A stretch of 55,558 nucleotides of DNA from Gammaproteobacteria bacterium (GTDB lineage Bacteria; Pseudomonadota; Gammaproteobacteria; WFUO01), in the NCBI GenBank assembly GCA_015484945.1, contig WFUO01000057.1, positions 1-55,558 of the forward strand, written 5' to 3'. The notes under the pieces are model-generated. The model was not told the DNA's origin. It saw only the letters and a program-made list of their open reading frames with translations, and ran no database searches. Positions 1-8,309 of the stretch are shown here, piece by piece. Within the stretch, counting starts at the first letter, position 1, and the number at the start of each line of letters is the position of its first letter. Both the position numbers and the translations under genes were made by a program.

Positions 1-1
1 C

Positions 2-145
<144 letters not shown>

Positions 146-284
146 TCGCCAGGACGACACTCACCGGGGGTGTGAGGCGACACAAAGAATCGTCGTCATT
201 GTCCGGTATGCCCGCGCTTGTCGCAAGTCACACGAACCACCATCCTTGCGCCCCCTGCCTGGCATTCTCCACGCTGACTGTTTT

Positions 285-1928
285 TTATCTTGTCTCTGTC
301 TTGAAAAAACCGCTGGTGATGGGATAGCGCCGGTCCTTGCCGAACGCGCGCTGGGTGACCTTGATACCGGGCGGCGCCTGACGACGTTTGTACTCATTGC
401 GGATGATCATGCGGATCACGCGATGCACGGTCTCGGGCGCGTAGCCCTGCGCGATGATCTCCTCGGCGCACAGATCCCGCTCGACGAACATCTCGATGAT
501 GGGATCGAGGATCTCGTAGGGCGGCAGACTGTCTTCGTCCTTCTGATCAGGCGCCAGTTCAGCCGAGGGCGGACGTTCGATGACCCGCCGGGGTATCACC
601 TCGCCAAGGCCATTGCGGTATTCGGCCAGACGATAGACCAGGGTCTTGGGCACATCCTTGAGAACCGCATAGCCGCCCGCCATGTCGCCATACAGGGTGG
701 CGTAACCGACTGCCATCTCGCTCTTGTTGCCGGTGGTCAGCACCATCAGGCCGGTCTTGTTGGAGATCGCCATGAGGATGATGCCCCGGCAGCGCGCCTG
801 GATGTTCTCTTCCGTGGTGTCCGCCGGCAGCCCGGCGAAGCGCCCGGAAAGGCTGTCGAGAAAGGCCCTGAAGACCGGTTCGATGGCAATGACATCGAAG
901 CGCACACCCAGGCGTTCGGCCTGGTCACGCGCATCCTCGATGCTCATATCCGCAGTATAGCGCGAGGGCATGGAAACCGCCTCGACCCGCTCGGGCCCGA
1001 GCGCATCCACGGCGATCGCCAGTGTCAGCGCCGAATCGATGCCGCCGGAAAGGCCGATCACCGCGCCCCTGAAACCATTCTTGTCGATGTAGTCACGCAC
1101 ACCGCACACCAGCGCCCGCCAGGTACCCGCCTCCTCGTCCAGCGGTTCGACCAGCTCACCCGCGCAGGGAACCGGCGCGCCATTGACGATGTCGATATCG
1201 GCCACGAACAGACCTTCCTCGAAGGCCGGCGCGCGGCAGACCACCTCTCCCTGTGCGTTCATGACAAAGGATTCACCGTCGAACACCAGCTCATCCTGAC
1301 CTCCAACCAGGTTGACATAGAGGACCGGACAACCGCTCTCGGCAACCCGTTCACGAATGGCCTGCTCGCGTTCACGTCCCTTGCGATAGTACCAGGGCGA
1401 GGCATTCAGATTGACGATCATCTGCGCGCCTGCGTCACGCGCCTGGCCGATCGGACCCGGCGACCAGGCATCCTCGCAAATGGTGATACCCAATCGCACG
1501 CCATGCACATCGACCACGCAGGCTTCGCTGCCGGCATGAAAATAGCGCTTTTCGTCGAACACGCTGTAGTTGGGCAGCAACTGCTTGCGATAGACGGCGA
1601 GTACCTCGCCATCCCGGATGCAGGCCGCCATGTTGTAACAGCAGTCCTGTTCACGCGCCGGATAGCCGAGCACCACAGTGATGCCATGGGTTTCATTGCG
1701 GATGCGTTCCAATGCCGCCTCGACGCGCCGGTACAGGCCTTCGCGCAGCAGCAGATCCTCCGGCGGATAGGCCGTGAGCGTGAGTTCGGGAAACACCACC
1801 AGCTGCGCCTGCAGCTCGTCACGCGCGCGCCGGGCCGCCTCGATCACGCGTGCGGCATTGCCCTCGATATCGCCCACCAGCAGATTGAGCTGGGCCATGA
1901 CGATACGCATGGCATTGCCGCATGACAT
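285..1928 (-). CDS. nadE: Glutamine-dependent NAD+ synthetase
   Basis: 547 aa. It makes NAD+ from deamido-NAD+, ATP and glutamine, the last step of NAD biosynthesis in the cytosol. The N-terminal nitrilase-type glutaminase domain (about 8-260) shows the catalytic triad Glu48 (VVFPELT), Lys115 (AVYRKQLLPN) and Cys151 (GITICEDAW). The C-terminal synthetase domain has the PP-loop SGGIDS at 294-299 and the motif TTGNKSEMAVGY. The ATG at 1928 is preceded by GGAGG that overlaps the end of sucD, only 3 bases upstream, so translation is probably coupled to sucD. An internal ATG at 1910 (MRIVMAQLN) is the alternative start nearer the conserved N-terminus. It is the last gene of the sucC-sucD-nadE unit. 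Confidence 0.96.
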   Translation of the reverse strand: MSCGNAMRIVMAQLNLLVGDIEGNAARVIEAARRARDELQAQLVVFPELTLTAYPPEDLLLREGLYRRVEAALERIRNETHGITVVLGYPAREQDCCYNMAACIRDGEVLAVYRKQLLPNYSVFDEKRYFHAGSEACVVDVHGVRLGITICEDAWSPGPIGQARDAGAQMIVNLNASPWYYRKGREREQAIRERVAESGCPVLYVNLVGGQDELVFDGESFVMNAQGEVVCRAPAFEEGLFVADIDIVNGAPVPCAGELVEPLDEEAGTWRALVCGVRDYIDKNGFRGAVIGLSGGIDSALTLAIAVDALGPERVEAVSMPSRYTADMSIEDARDQAERLGVRFDVIAIEPVFRAFLDSLSGRFAGLPADTTEENIQARCRGIILMAISNKTGLMVLTTGNKSEMAVGYATLYGDMAGGYAVLKDVPKTLVYRLAEYRNGLGEVIPRRVIERPPSAELAPDQKDEDSLPPYEILDPIIEMFVERDLCAEEIIAQGYAPETVHRVIRMIIRNEYKRRQAPPGIKVTQRAFGKDRRYPITSGFFKTETR

Positions 1929-1931
1929 GTT

Positions 1932-2807
1932 TCAGCCTCCATTCAGCAGACGCTGCATGGCGATGCCCATCTCGGCAGGAGATCGAACCGTGGTCACGCC
2001 GGCCGCCTCCAGCGCCTCGAACTTCTCTTCAGCGGTGCCCTTGCCGCCACTGATGATGGCCCCGGCATGTCCCATGCGCTTGCCGGGCGGTGCGGTGACC
2101 CCGGCGATATAGGCCACCACCGGCTTGCTGACATGTTCGTGGATGTAGGCCGCGGCCCGTTCCTCGGCGCTGCCGCCGATCTCACCGACCAGGATGATAC
2201 CCTCGGTCTGCGGATCAGACTCGAACAGCGCCAGGCAGTCGATGAAATCCATGCCATGGATCGGATCGCCACCGATGCCGATACAGGTACTCTGCCCCAG
2301 CCCGGCCAGCGTGGTCTGATGCACGGCCTCGTAGGTCAGGGTGCCGGAACGCGAAACGATACCGACCCGGCCCGGGCGGTGGATGTCACCCGGCATGATA
2401 CCGATCTTGCACTGCCCCGGGGTGATGACACCCGGGCAGTTGGGCCCGATCAGCCGGGCGTCATAGTTGGCCAGCGCCGCCTTGACCCGCAGCATGTCCT
2501 GTACAGGAATGCCCTCGGTGATGCAGACGATGGTCTGGATGCCGGCATCCGCGGCTTCGAGGATTGCATCGGCGGCGAACGCCGCCGGCACATAGATCAT
2601 GCTCGCATCGGCGCCCGTCTCGCGTACGGCATCATGCACGGTATCGAACACCGGACGATCGAGATGGGTCTGCCCGCCCTTGCCCGGCGTCACACCGCCG
2701 ACCAGCCGGGTGCCATAGGCGATGGCCTGCTGTGAATGGAAGGTTCCCTGTTTGCCGGTGAAACCCTGGCAGACGACCCGGGTTTCGCTGTCGATCAGGA
2801 TGCTCAT
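1932..2807 (-). CDS. sucD: Succinate-CoA ligase (ADP-forming), alpha subunit
   Basis: 291 aa, normal length. The alpha subunit binds CoA and carries the phosphohistidine of the TCA-cycle enzyme that interconverts succinyl-CoA and succinate with ATP/ADP. Visible features are the N-terminal CoA-binding Rossmann segment ([11 protein letters not shown]), the central [12 protein letters not shown] stretch, and the active-site histidine His247 in [17 protein letters not shown]. Its ATG overlaps the TGA of sucC by the 4-base ATGA arrangement, so the alpha and beta subunits are co-translated. It is followed immediately by nadE. Confidence 0.97.
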   Translation of the reverse strand: MSILIDSETRVVCQGFTGKQGTFHSQQAIAYGTRLVGGVTPGKGGQTHLDRPVFDTVHDAVRETGADASMIYVPAAFAADAILEAADAGIQTIVCITEGIPVQDMLRVKAALANYDARLIGPNCPGVITPGQCKIGIMPGDIHRPGRVGIVSRSGTLTYEAVHQTTLAGLGQSTCIGIGGDPIHGMDFIDCLALFESDPQTEGIILVGEIGGSAEERAAAYIHEHVSKPVVAYIAGVTAPPGKRMGHAGAIISGGKGTAEEKFEALEAAGVTTVRSPAEMGIAMQRLLNGG

Positions 2808-3976
2808 GCCGCCGCTCCCCGGGCCACGGCCACGGCCCTTTGCGCCGCCTCGGTCAGACTCGCGGCGGTGATGATGCCCAGACCACTGTTTGCGAGAATC
2901 TCGCGCCCACGCTCGACATTGGTGCCTTCAAGGCGCACGATCACCGGAATCTCCAGTCCGACCTCGGCCGCGGCGCTGACGATACCCTCGGCGATCAGGT
3001 CACAACGCACGATGCCACCGAAGATATTCACCAGTATCGCGCGAACATTGTCGTCCGAGAGGATCAGTTTGAAAGCCTCGGCCACGCGTTCGGCCGTGGT
3101 GCCGCCACCGACATCGAGAAAGTTGGCCGGATCGCCACCATGCAGCTTGATCAGGTCCATGGTCGCCATCGCCAGACCGGCGCCATTGACCATGCAGGCG
3201 ATGTCACCATCCAGGGTGATGTAGTTGAGCCCGTGTTCCGCCGCCGCGCGTTCCCTGGCGTCCTCCTGCGTGGCGTCACGCAGCGCTGCCAGTTCCGGCT
3301 GGCGCCACAGGGCGTTGTCCTCGATGTTGATCTTGGCGTCCAGCGCCAGCAGTTCACCATCGTCGGTGACAATCAACGGGTTGATCTCGATCAGGCTGGC
3401 ATCCCGGTGGGTGAACAGCCTGAACAGGCTCGTGACGATGCGCGTGAATGCCCGCACCTGTCCCCCCGCAAGACCCAGACCAAAGGCCAGCAAGCGGCAC
3501 TGGTAGGGCTGCAGGCCCGCGGCCGGATCAACATGCGCCTTGAGAATCCGATCCGGCGTTTCGGCGGCCACGGTTTCGATGTCCATGCCACCGGCGGCAG
3601 AGGCCATGACGACGGTGCGTTCGCTGGCGCGATCCACCAGTATCCCTACATAGAGTTCGCGCTCGATCGTGGTGGCCTGCTCCACCAGCACGCCGGACAC
3701 CGGCAGGCCGCGGCCGCCGGTCTGGGGTGTCACCAGGCGGCTGCCGATCAACTCACCGGCGATATGCCCGGCCTCGGCCGGGCTGTCGGCCAGCCTTACC
3801 CCGCCTCCCTTGCCGCGCCCGCCCGCGTGCACCTGGGCCTTGACCACCCAGCGTTCGCCACCCAGTTCGCGGGCGATCGCCTCGGCCTCCCCGGATGTTT
3901 TGGCCAGCCTGCCGGCCGGCACCGGTATGCCAAAATCGCGAAACAGCGATTTGGCCTGATATTCGTGCAGATTCAT
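2804..3976 (-). CDS. sucC: Succinate-CoA ligase (ADP-forming), beta subunit
   Basis: 390 aa from the ATG at 3976 ([12 protein letters not shown]), the standard N-terminus of the family; the open frame extends 16 codons further but without conserved sequence. An AAGG Shine-Dalgarno lies just upstream. The beta subunit provides the ATP-grasp nucleotide site ([18 protein letters not shown]) and the succinate site. The C-terminal ligase domain shows [18 protein letters not shown] and the nucleotide-proximal [11 protein letters not shown]. It is the first gene of sucC-sucD-nadE and is transcribed away from the small membrane protein gene at 4124. Confidence 0.97.
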   Translation of the reverse strand: MNLHEYQAKSLFRDFGIPVPAGRLAKTSGEAEAIARELGGERWVVKAQVHAGGRGKGGGVRLADSPAEAGHIAGELIGSRLVTPQTGGRGLPVSGVLVEQATTIERELYVGILVDRASERTVVMASAAGGMDIETVAAETPDRILKAHVDPAAGLQPYQCRLLAFGLGLAGGQVRAFTRIVTSLFRLFTHRDASLIEINPLIVTDDGELLALDAKINIEDNALWRQPELAALRDATQEDARERAAAEHGLNYITLDGDIACMVNGAGLAMATMDLIKLHGGDPANFLDVGGGTTAERVAEAFKLILSDDNVRAILVNIFGGIVRCDLIAEGIVSAAAEVGLEIPVIVRLEGTNVERGREILANSGLGIITAASLTEAAQRAVAVARGAAA

Positions 3977-4014
3977 GCCTTCGTCCACTGACCGTTTTGC
4001 GCAAATCAGACGGC

Positions 4015-4023
4015 AGTATATCA
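4015..4023 (-). promoter_or_regulatory. Candidate extended -10 promoter for sucC-sucD-nadE
   Basis: On the minus strand TGATATACT (TG-N-TATACT) lies about 39 bases upstream of the sucC ATG, in the 147-base divergent gap. No good -35 is visible, which fits an extended -10 promoter. Predicted from sequence only. Confidence 0.35.
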
Positions 4024-4123
4024 TGCGCGGCTACGCCCGGATCAGCCCGCGGCGCTTTTCCGGCCACTGCGCCTGTGACACAATGTCAGCCTGGAAATCG
4101 TCAGAGCCACCGTACACACCGAC

Positions 4124-4342
4124 ATGCGCTTTCTGCTCATCATCCTCGCCATCTGGATCGTGGTCATGATCCTGCGTTATTTCCTGCAACAGGAGCGCCG
4201 GGAGGCCAAAAGAAAGCTGCCCACGGCCACCGACACGGTCAAGTGCGCCCGCTGCGGGCTGCACCTGCCGCGTGACGAAGCGATTGCATCCGGTGGGCAA
4301 TGGTACTGCTCGGAAAGACATCGGCTCGAAGACCAGGGATAG
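4124..4342 (+). CDS. PP0621-like small membrane protein with Cys/His motif
   Basis: 72 aa. One N-terminal transmembrane segment (about residues 3-20) is followed by a basic stretch and a cytoplasmic-looking tail with a CxxC pair (KCARCGLHLPRDEA) and a C-x3-H element (WYCSERH). This suggests a small treble-clef-like zinc site. The pattern matches the conserved PP0621-type family, which is often found directly upstream of pilS in gammaproteobacteria. Its biochemical role is not known to me. It lies about 77 bases upstream of pilS on the same strand and could be cotranscribed with pilSR. Function is left open. Confidence 0.75.
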   Translation: MRFLLIILAIWIVVMILRYFLQQERREAKRKLPTATDTVKCARCGLHLPRDEAIASGGQWYCSERHRLEDQG

Positions 4343-4418
4343 CGCCTATGCCCGGGGCGCTGATCAAAATGACTGAAGACACGAGACACCGCCCGGCACC
4401 GGCAACATACACCGGGCC

Positions 4419-6074
4419 ATGCGCGGCACCCTGGCCGCGCAGGCCAGTCCGCAGAATACCCGCCTGATCATGCGCAACCGGCAGACACAGACCATGGCCG
4501 AGGCGCTCACCTGGCGCCCCCTGCAGCTGTTCAACTATTACCGCATCATTCTGTCGGCGTTGCTGTTCATTCTGTTCGTCAGTCTGGGCGATAACACTCT
4601 GCTCGGCAACAGCCACCCGCTGCTGTACTGGGTCGGCAACCTGCTCTACATGCTGTTCGCCATCGGCAACGCCTTCCTGATCCAGGCCCGGCTGCCGGGC
4701 TTCCGCACCCTGCTGCATATACAGATACTGGCTGATATCACCGCCCTGACCGTGATGATGCATGCCAGTGGCGGCCTGCCGAGCGGACTCGGGGTACTGG
4801 TCGTCATCGCCGTGGCCGGTGGCGGCATGATGCTGTCGGTCAGACAGATCTACCTGTATGCCGCCATCGCCAGTATCGCTATGCTGCTGGAACAGATCGC
4901 CGCCAGCCTGGCGTCTCCTGCTCATGCTGGCAACTACACCCAGGCCGGGTTCTACGGCCTGGCCTTTTTCAGTGTCGCCATCCTTCTGCACATACTGGTT
5001 GGCCGCATTCGCACCAGCGAGGCGCTGGCGCGCCAGCGCGGTATCGACCTGGCCAACATGCAACAGGTCAACGACTACATCATCCAGAACATGCAGCTGG
5101 GTATCATCGTGCTCGACCGGGAAAACCGTATTCGCCTGATCAACCGCTCGGCGCGCTACATGCTGGCCAGTGACGACATCGAGCCCGGTACCGCGCTGGC
5201 GCAGGTCTGTCCCGCGCTGCAGCATCAGCTCGACGAATGGCACATGAAACAGCGGGCGCCGGGAACGATCCAGCCGGCCGAGGACGGGCCGATGATCCTG
5301 CCGCGCTTCGCCGACTTCGGTGGCGAGGAACGCGCCGGGACATTGGTGTTTCTTGAAGACACCGCCGAAATCACACGCCAATCGCAGCAGCTCAAGCTCG
5401 CCTCCCTGGGCCGCCTCTCGGCCAGCATCGCCCACGAAATCCGCAACCCCCTCGGGGCCATCAGTCATGCTACCCAGCTGCTGGGCGAATCCGACTACCT
5501 GCAGAAAGGAGACCTGCGACTGCTGGAGATCATCCGCAAACATTCACAGCGTATGAACACCATCATCGAAAACGTCCTGCAACTGTCCCGCCGTGAACAG
5601 ACCCATCCCGAAGAGATCATCCTGCTATCGTGGCTGCGGCGCTTCATCGAAGAATTCGCCACCATCAACGGGCTCGACCCGGACAGCTTCGAGATCACCA
5701 TCGAACCCGAAGACACGCGTGTGCTGTTCGACCCCAACCACCTGCACCAGATAGTCTGGAATCTGTGCCTGAACGCGGTCAAGTACGGCACTCCGAAAGA
5801 CGGCAAACTAAAGCTGCGATTGACGGGCGGCCATGCGCCTGGCCGCGCCCCATGGCTGGACATCAGCGACAACGGGCCAGGCATCCCCAGCAAACAGGCC
5901 GAACAGATCTTCGAACCCTTCTACACCATCAACAAGGAGGGTACCGGGCTGGGACTGTACATCTGCCGCGAGCTGAGCCAGTGCAACAAGGCGCGCCTCA
6001 ACTATATCCATACGACTACCGGGGGCAGTACTTTTCGCCTATCATTCCATGATCTGGAGCGAAATGCCTTCTGA
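4419..6074 (+). CDS. pilS: Type IV pilus sensor histidine kinase PilS
   Basis: 551 aa from the first ATG. Later in-frame ATGs at 4470 and 4494 are equally plausible because none has a strong Shine-Dalgarno. PilS is the membrane kinase that controls pilin transcription through PilR. About six transmembrane helices occupy the first 190 residues. A PAS domain follows (NDYIIQNMQLGIIVLDREN), then the DHp helix with phospho-acceptor His339 in SIAHEIRNPLGAISH, an N box (WNLCLNAVKYG) and the G boxes ISDNGPGIP and GTGLGLYICREL. The stop is 2 bases before the pilR ATG, so the pair is a tight two-component operon. Confidence 0.93.
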   Translation: MRGTLAAQASPQNTRLIMRNRQTQTMAEALTWRPLQLFNYYRIILSALLFILFVSLGDNTLLGNSHPLLYWVGNLLYMLFAIGNAFLIQARLPGFRTLLHIQILADITALTVMMHASGGLPSGLGVLVVIAVAGGGMMLSVRQIYLYAAIASIAMLLEQIAASLASPAHAGNYTQAGFYGLAFFSVAILLHILVGRIRTSEALARQRGIDLANMQQVNDYIIQNMQLGIIVLDRENRIRLINRSARYMLASDDIEPGTALAQVCPALQHQLDEWHMKQRAPGTIQPAEDGPMILPRFADFGGEERAGTLVFLEDTAEITRQSQQLKLASLGRLSASIAHEIRNPLGAISHATQLLGESDYLQKGDLRLLEIIRKHSQRMNTIIENVLQLSRREQTHPEEIILLSWLRRFIEEFATINGLDPDSFEITIEPEDTRVLFDPNHLHQIVWNLCLNAVKYGTPKDGKLKLRLTGGHAPGRAPWLDISDNGPGIPSKQAEQIFEPFYTINKEGTGLGLYICRELSQCNKARLNYIHTTTGGSTFRLSFHDLERNAF

Positions 6075-6076
6075 CC

Positions 6077-7414
6077 ATGACTGTACGGAATGCACTGATC
6101 ATCGACGACGAACCCGATATCCGCGAGCTGCTCGAACTCACGCTCGGGCGCATGGGTATCGAGACCCGTTCGGCCGCCAGTCTGGACGAAGCCCGGCAAC
6201 GGTTTCAGGCGCAACGCTTCGACCTGTGCCTTACCGATATGCGCCTGCCCGATGGCGATGGCATTGATCTGGTGCGCTGGATCCAGCAGCATCACCCCGA
6301 TACCCCGGTAGCCGTCATCACCGCCTATGGCAACATGGAACTGGCCATCGAGGCGCTCAAGGCGGGCGCCTACGACTTCGTCTCCAAGCCCGTGGATCTG
6401 GACGTGTTGCGCAACCTGGTCAACAGCGCGCTCAAGCTGTCCAGCCAGGAAACACGGCGGGAACGCCGCAGCCGCGACGAACTGCTGGGCGATTCGGAGG
6501 CCATGAAGAACACCCGCGCACGCATCGCCAAGCTCGCGCGCAGCCAGGCGCCCGTATATATAAGTGGCGAATCGGGCACTGGCAAGGAACTGGTCGCCCG
6601 CCTGATCCACAAGCGCGGACCGCGCGCCGACAAGCCCTTCGTTCCGGTCAACTGCGGGGCCATACCGGCCGAACTCATGGAAAGCGAATTCTTCGGTCAC
6701 AAAAAGGGCAGCTTCACCGGCGCCGTGAGCGACAAGGAGGGCCTGTTCCAGGCTGCCCAGGGCGGCACACTGTTTCTCGACGAGATCGCCGAACTGCCGT
6801 TGCACATGCAGGTCAAGCTGCTGCGCGCGATCCAGGAAAAGGCTGTGCGTCCGGTTGGATCACAGCAGGAGACAGCAGTCGATGTACGCATCCTCAGCGC
6901 CACTCACAAGGACCTCGGACAACTGGTACAGGAAGGCACGTTCCGCCAGGACCTCTACTACCGGATCAACGTCATCGAACTGAAGGTACCGCCACTGCGC
7001 GAACGCCGCGAGGACATCCCGGTACTCGCCACCCATTTTCTCGAACGTCTGGCCAAACAGAACGGTATGCCGGTGCCCAGGCTTGGAAATGCCGCCGTCG
7101 AGGCCCTGCAAGGCTACCCGTTCCCCGGCAATGTGCGCGAGCTGGAGAACATTCTCGAACGGGCCATCACGCTGTGCGAGGGCGAAACCATTCAGCCCGA
7201 CGATCTGCAGCTGCCGGACAGCCGTGGTGACAACAACCCGGAAGCCGGCATTGGCGACGCCAGACCGCTGGAGCCCTGGCTCGAGGATCTCGAGAAGGAA
7301 GCCATCGTCAAGGCCCTGGAGAAAACCCGCTACAACAAGACCGCCGCCGCCAAACTGCTGGGCATCAGCTTCCGCGCGCTGCGCTACCGGCTCAAGAAGC
7401 TGGGTATCGAGTGA
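6077..7414 (+). CDS. pilR: Sigma-54-dependent response regulator PilR
   Basis: 445 aa, NtrC family. The receiver domain has the acidic pocket DDEPD and phospho-Asp54 (CLTDMRLPDG). The AAA+ domain (about 138-365) has Walker A GESGTGKE at 164-171, the sigma-54 contact loop as GSFTGA at 211-216 (Ser instead of the usual Ala, also typical of PilR orthologues as I recall them), Walker B GGTLFLDEIAELP and the arginine-finger region. A C-terminal Fis-type helix-turn-helix ends the protein (NKTAAAKLLGISFRALRYRLKK). It activates the sigma-54 promoter of pilA; a candidate site cluster and a promoter of that class lie directly downstream. Confidence 0.95.
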   Translation: MTVRNALIIDDEPDIRELLELTLGRMGIETRSAASLDEARQRFQAQRFDLCLTDMRLPDGDGIDLVRWIQQHHPDTPVAVITAYGNMELAIEALKAGAYDFVSKPVDLDVLRNLVNSALKLSSQETRRERRSRDELLGDSEAMKNTRARIAKLARSQAPVYISGESGTGKELVARLIHKRGPRADKPFVPVNCGAIPAELMESEFFGHKKGSFTGAVSDKEGLFQAAQGGTLFLDEIAELPLHMQVKLLRAIQEKAVRPVGSQQETAVDVRILSATHKDLGQLVQEGTFRQDLYYRINVIELKVPPLRERREDIPVLATHFLERLAKQNGMPVPRLGNAAVEALQGYPFPGNVRELENILERAITLCEGETIQPDDLQLPDSRGDNNPEAGIGDARPLEPWLEDLEKEAIVKALEKTRYNKTAAAKLLGISFRALRYRLKKLGIE

Positions 7415-7445
7415 TACGTTCAACGGCATCAGAACCGACAATCAA

Positions 7446-7471
7446 TGTCACAATGTGACCATTTTGGTCAC
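7446..7471 (+). promoter_or_regulatory. Candidate PilR enhancer site cluster
   Basis: TGTCAC (7446-7451) is followed by the inverted repeat GTGACC-N5-GGTCAC (7455-7471). PilR is known to bind clustered TGTC-containing elements upstream of pilin promoters. This cluster sits about 150-175 bases upstream of the sigma-54 promoter, a normal enhancer distance. The 9-base spacing between TGTGA and TCACC argues against a CRP site. Confidence 0.45.
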
Positions 7472-7621
7472 CTTCAACGTGCCTCTGCGCCACGAACGAT
7501 GCACAGCGCAGTACGCTTCACTCAAATGTTCAAGCTATAGGTGATTGACCAGGATGCGAAAATGCCAACCCCATCACAAAACCAGACCACCGCACCGCCC
7601 GCAACATTCGATGATGCACAC

Positions 7622-7637
7622 TGGCATGAAACCTGCT
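7622..7637 (+). promoter_or_regulatory. Sigma-54 promoter of pilA
   Basis: TGGCATGAAACCTGCT matches the -24/-12 consensus TGGCAC-N5-TTGCW, with the invariant GG and GC exactly 10 bases apart. Initiation would be near 7648, which gives a leader of about 137 bases before the pilA ATG. It lies between pilR and pilA, as expected for PilR control. Confidence 0.8.
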
Positions 7638-7784
7638 ATATAACATGCCAGATTTAGTCGTTTGTCCACCGAGAAGCACGGGTGTGAACACATGCTCGCC
7701 AAAATCGACGGCGCACACTATAATCGGCTGACACAACGCTAAAACAAACTGACGCAAACCCCCGCTATACCAAGGAGATCTGAC

Positions 7785-8210
7785 ATGAAGAAAGTGCAAC
7801 AGGGCTTTACACTGATCGAACTGATGATCGTGGTCGCCATCATCGGCATCCTCGCGGCCATCGCCATCCCGGCCTATTCCGACTACACCATCCGCGCCAA
7901 GGTCTCTGAAGGCCTGAACCTGGCCTCGGCCGCCAAGGCATCGGTTTCCGAATACCGCATCAGCCAGGGCAGCTTCCCGACAGGTAACGCCAGCGCCGGT
8001 ATCTCTACGACCATTACGAGCAAGTACGTCCGCAGCGTCGGCGTTGGCAACGGCAATGGCCAGATCACCGTCACCTTCAGTGGCACACTGGATTCAACGG
8101 TCGCGGGCAACACCATCATTTTTGCGGGCACCTTCCGTAATGCAACGGTTGACTGGACCTGCACCGGCGGCACCTTGCTGGGCAAGTACCGCCCGGCCAA
8201 CTGCCGTTGA
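7785..8210 (+). CDS. pilA: Major type IV pilin PilA
   Basis: 141 aa prepilin. A 7-residue basic leader ends in Gly7 and is cleaved by PilD before Phe8. The mature N-terminus [20 protein letters not shown] has the required Glu5 and the hydrophobic alpha-1 helix used for assembly. Cys126 and Cys140 near the C-terminus can form the usual disulfide-bounded D-region. The mature chain ends NCR, with no C-terminal serine of the kind modified by the P. aeruginosa TfpO system. A good Shine-Dalgarno (AAGGAGATC) precedes the ATG. The gene has a sigma-54 promoter and its own terminator. Assembly proteins PilB, PilC and PilD are encoded 14 kb downstream, beyond the glycan cassette. Confidence 0.96.
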   Translation: MKKVQQGFTLIELMIVVAIIGILAAIAIPAYSDYTIRAKVSEGLNLASAAKASVSEYRISQGSFPTGNASAGISTTITSKYVRSVGVGNGNGQITVTFSGTLDSTVAGNTIIFAGTFRNATVDWTCTGGTLLGKYRPANCR

Positions 8211-8259
8211 TGATATCGACTCGTCAGCAATCAGTTGACTGCTGATATCGGCAAGAAGA

Positions 8260-8286
8260 CCCCGGCCCTGCGCCGGGGTTTTTTTT
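8260..8286 (+). terminator. Rho-independent terminator after pilA
   Basis: A perfect 7-bp stem CCCCGGC/GCCGGGG with a 5-base loop is followed by eight T. It lies 50 bases after the pilA stop and inside the open frame of the next gene. Confidence 0.92.
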
Positions 8287-8309
8287 GGCCACCGTCCCCG
8301 CACTCGTCA

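Larger units (their letters stand above)
7415..7784. other. pilR-pilA intergenic regulatory region
   Basis: 370 bases without a gene. It holds a TGTCAC/GTGACC/GGTCAC cluster near the left end, a sigma-54 promoter in the middle, and an isolated perfect TATAAT (7719-7724) nearer pilA. The rest is A/T-richer than the flanking genes and shows no coding potential. Confidence 0.7.

Noticed and set aside
146-284. Terminator between convergent glnB and nadE
   Set aside because: Only very short stems (4 bp) and no T-run next to them; not supportable.
6707-6724. GSFTGA in place of GAFTGA in PilR
   Set aside because: The Ser variant occurs in PilR orthologues as I recall them, so it is a family trait rather than a defect.
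7454-7471. CRP-like TGTGA...TCAC site upstream of pilA
   Set aside because: The half-sites are 9 bases apart instead of 6; a PilR-type palindrome explains it better.
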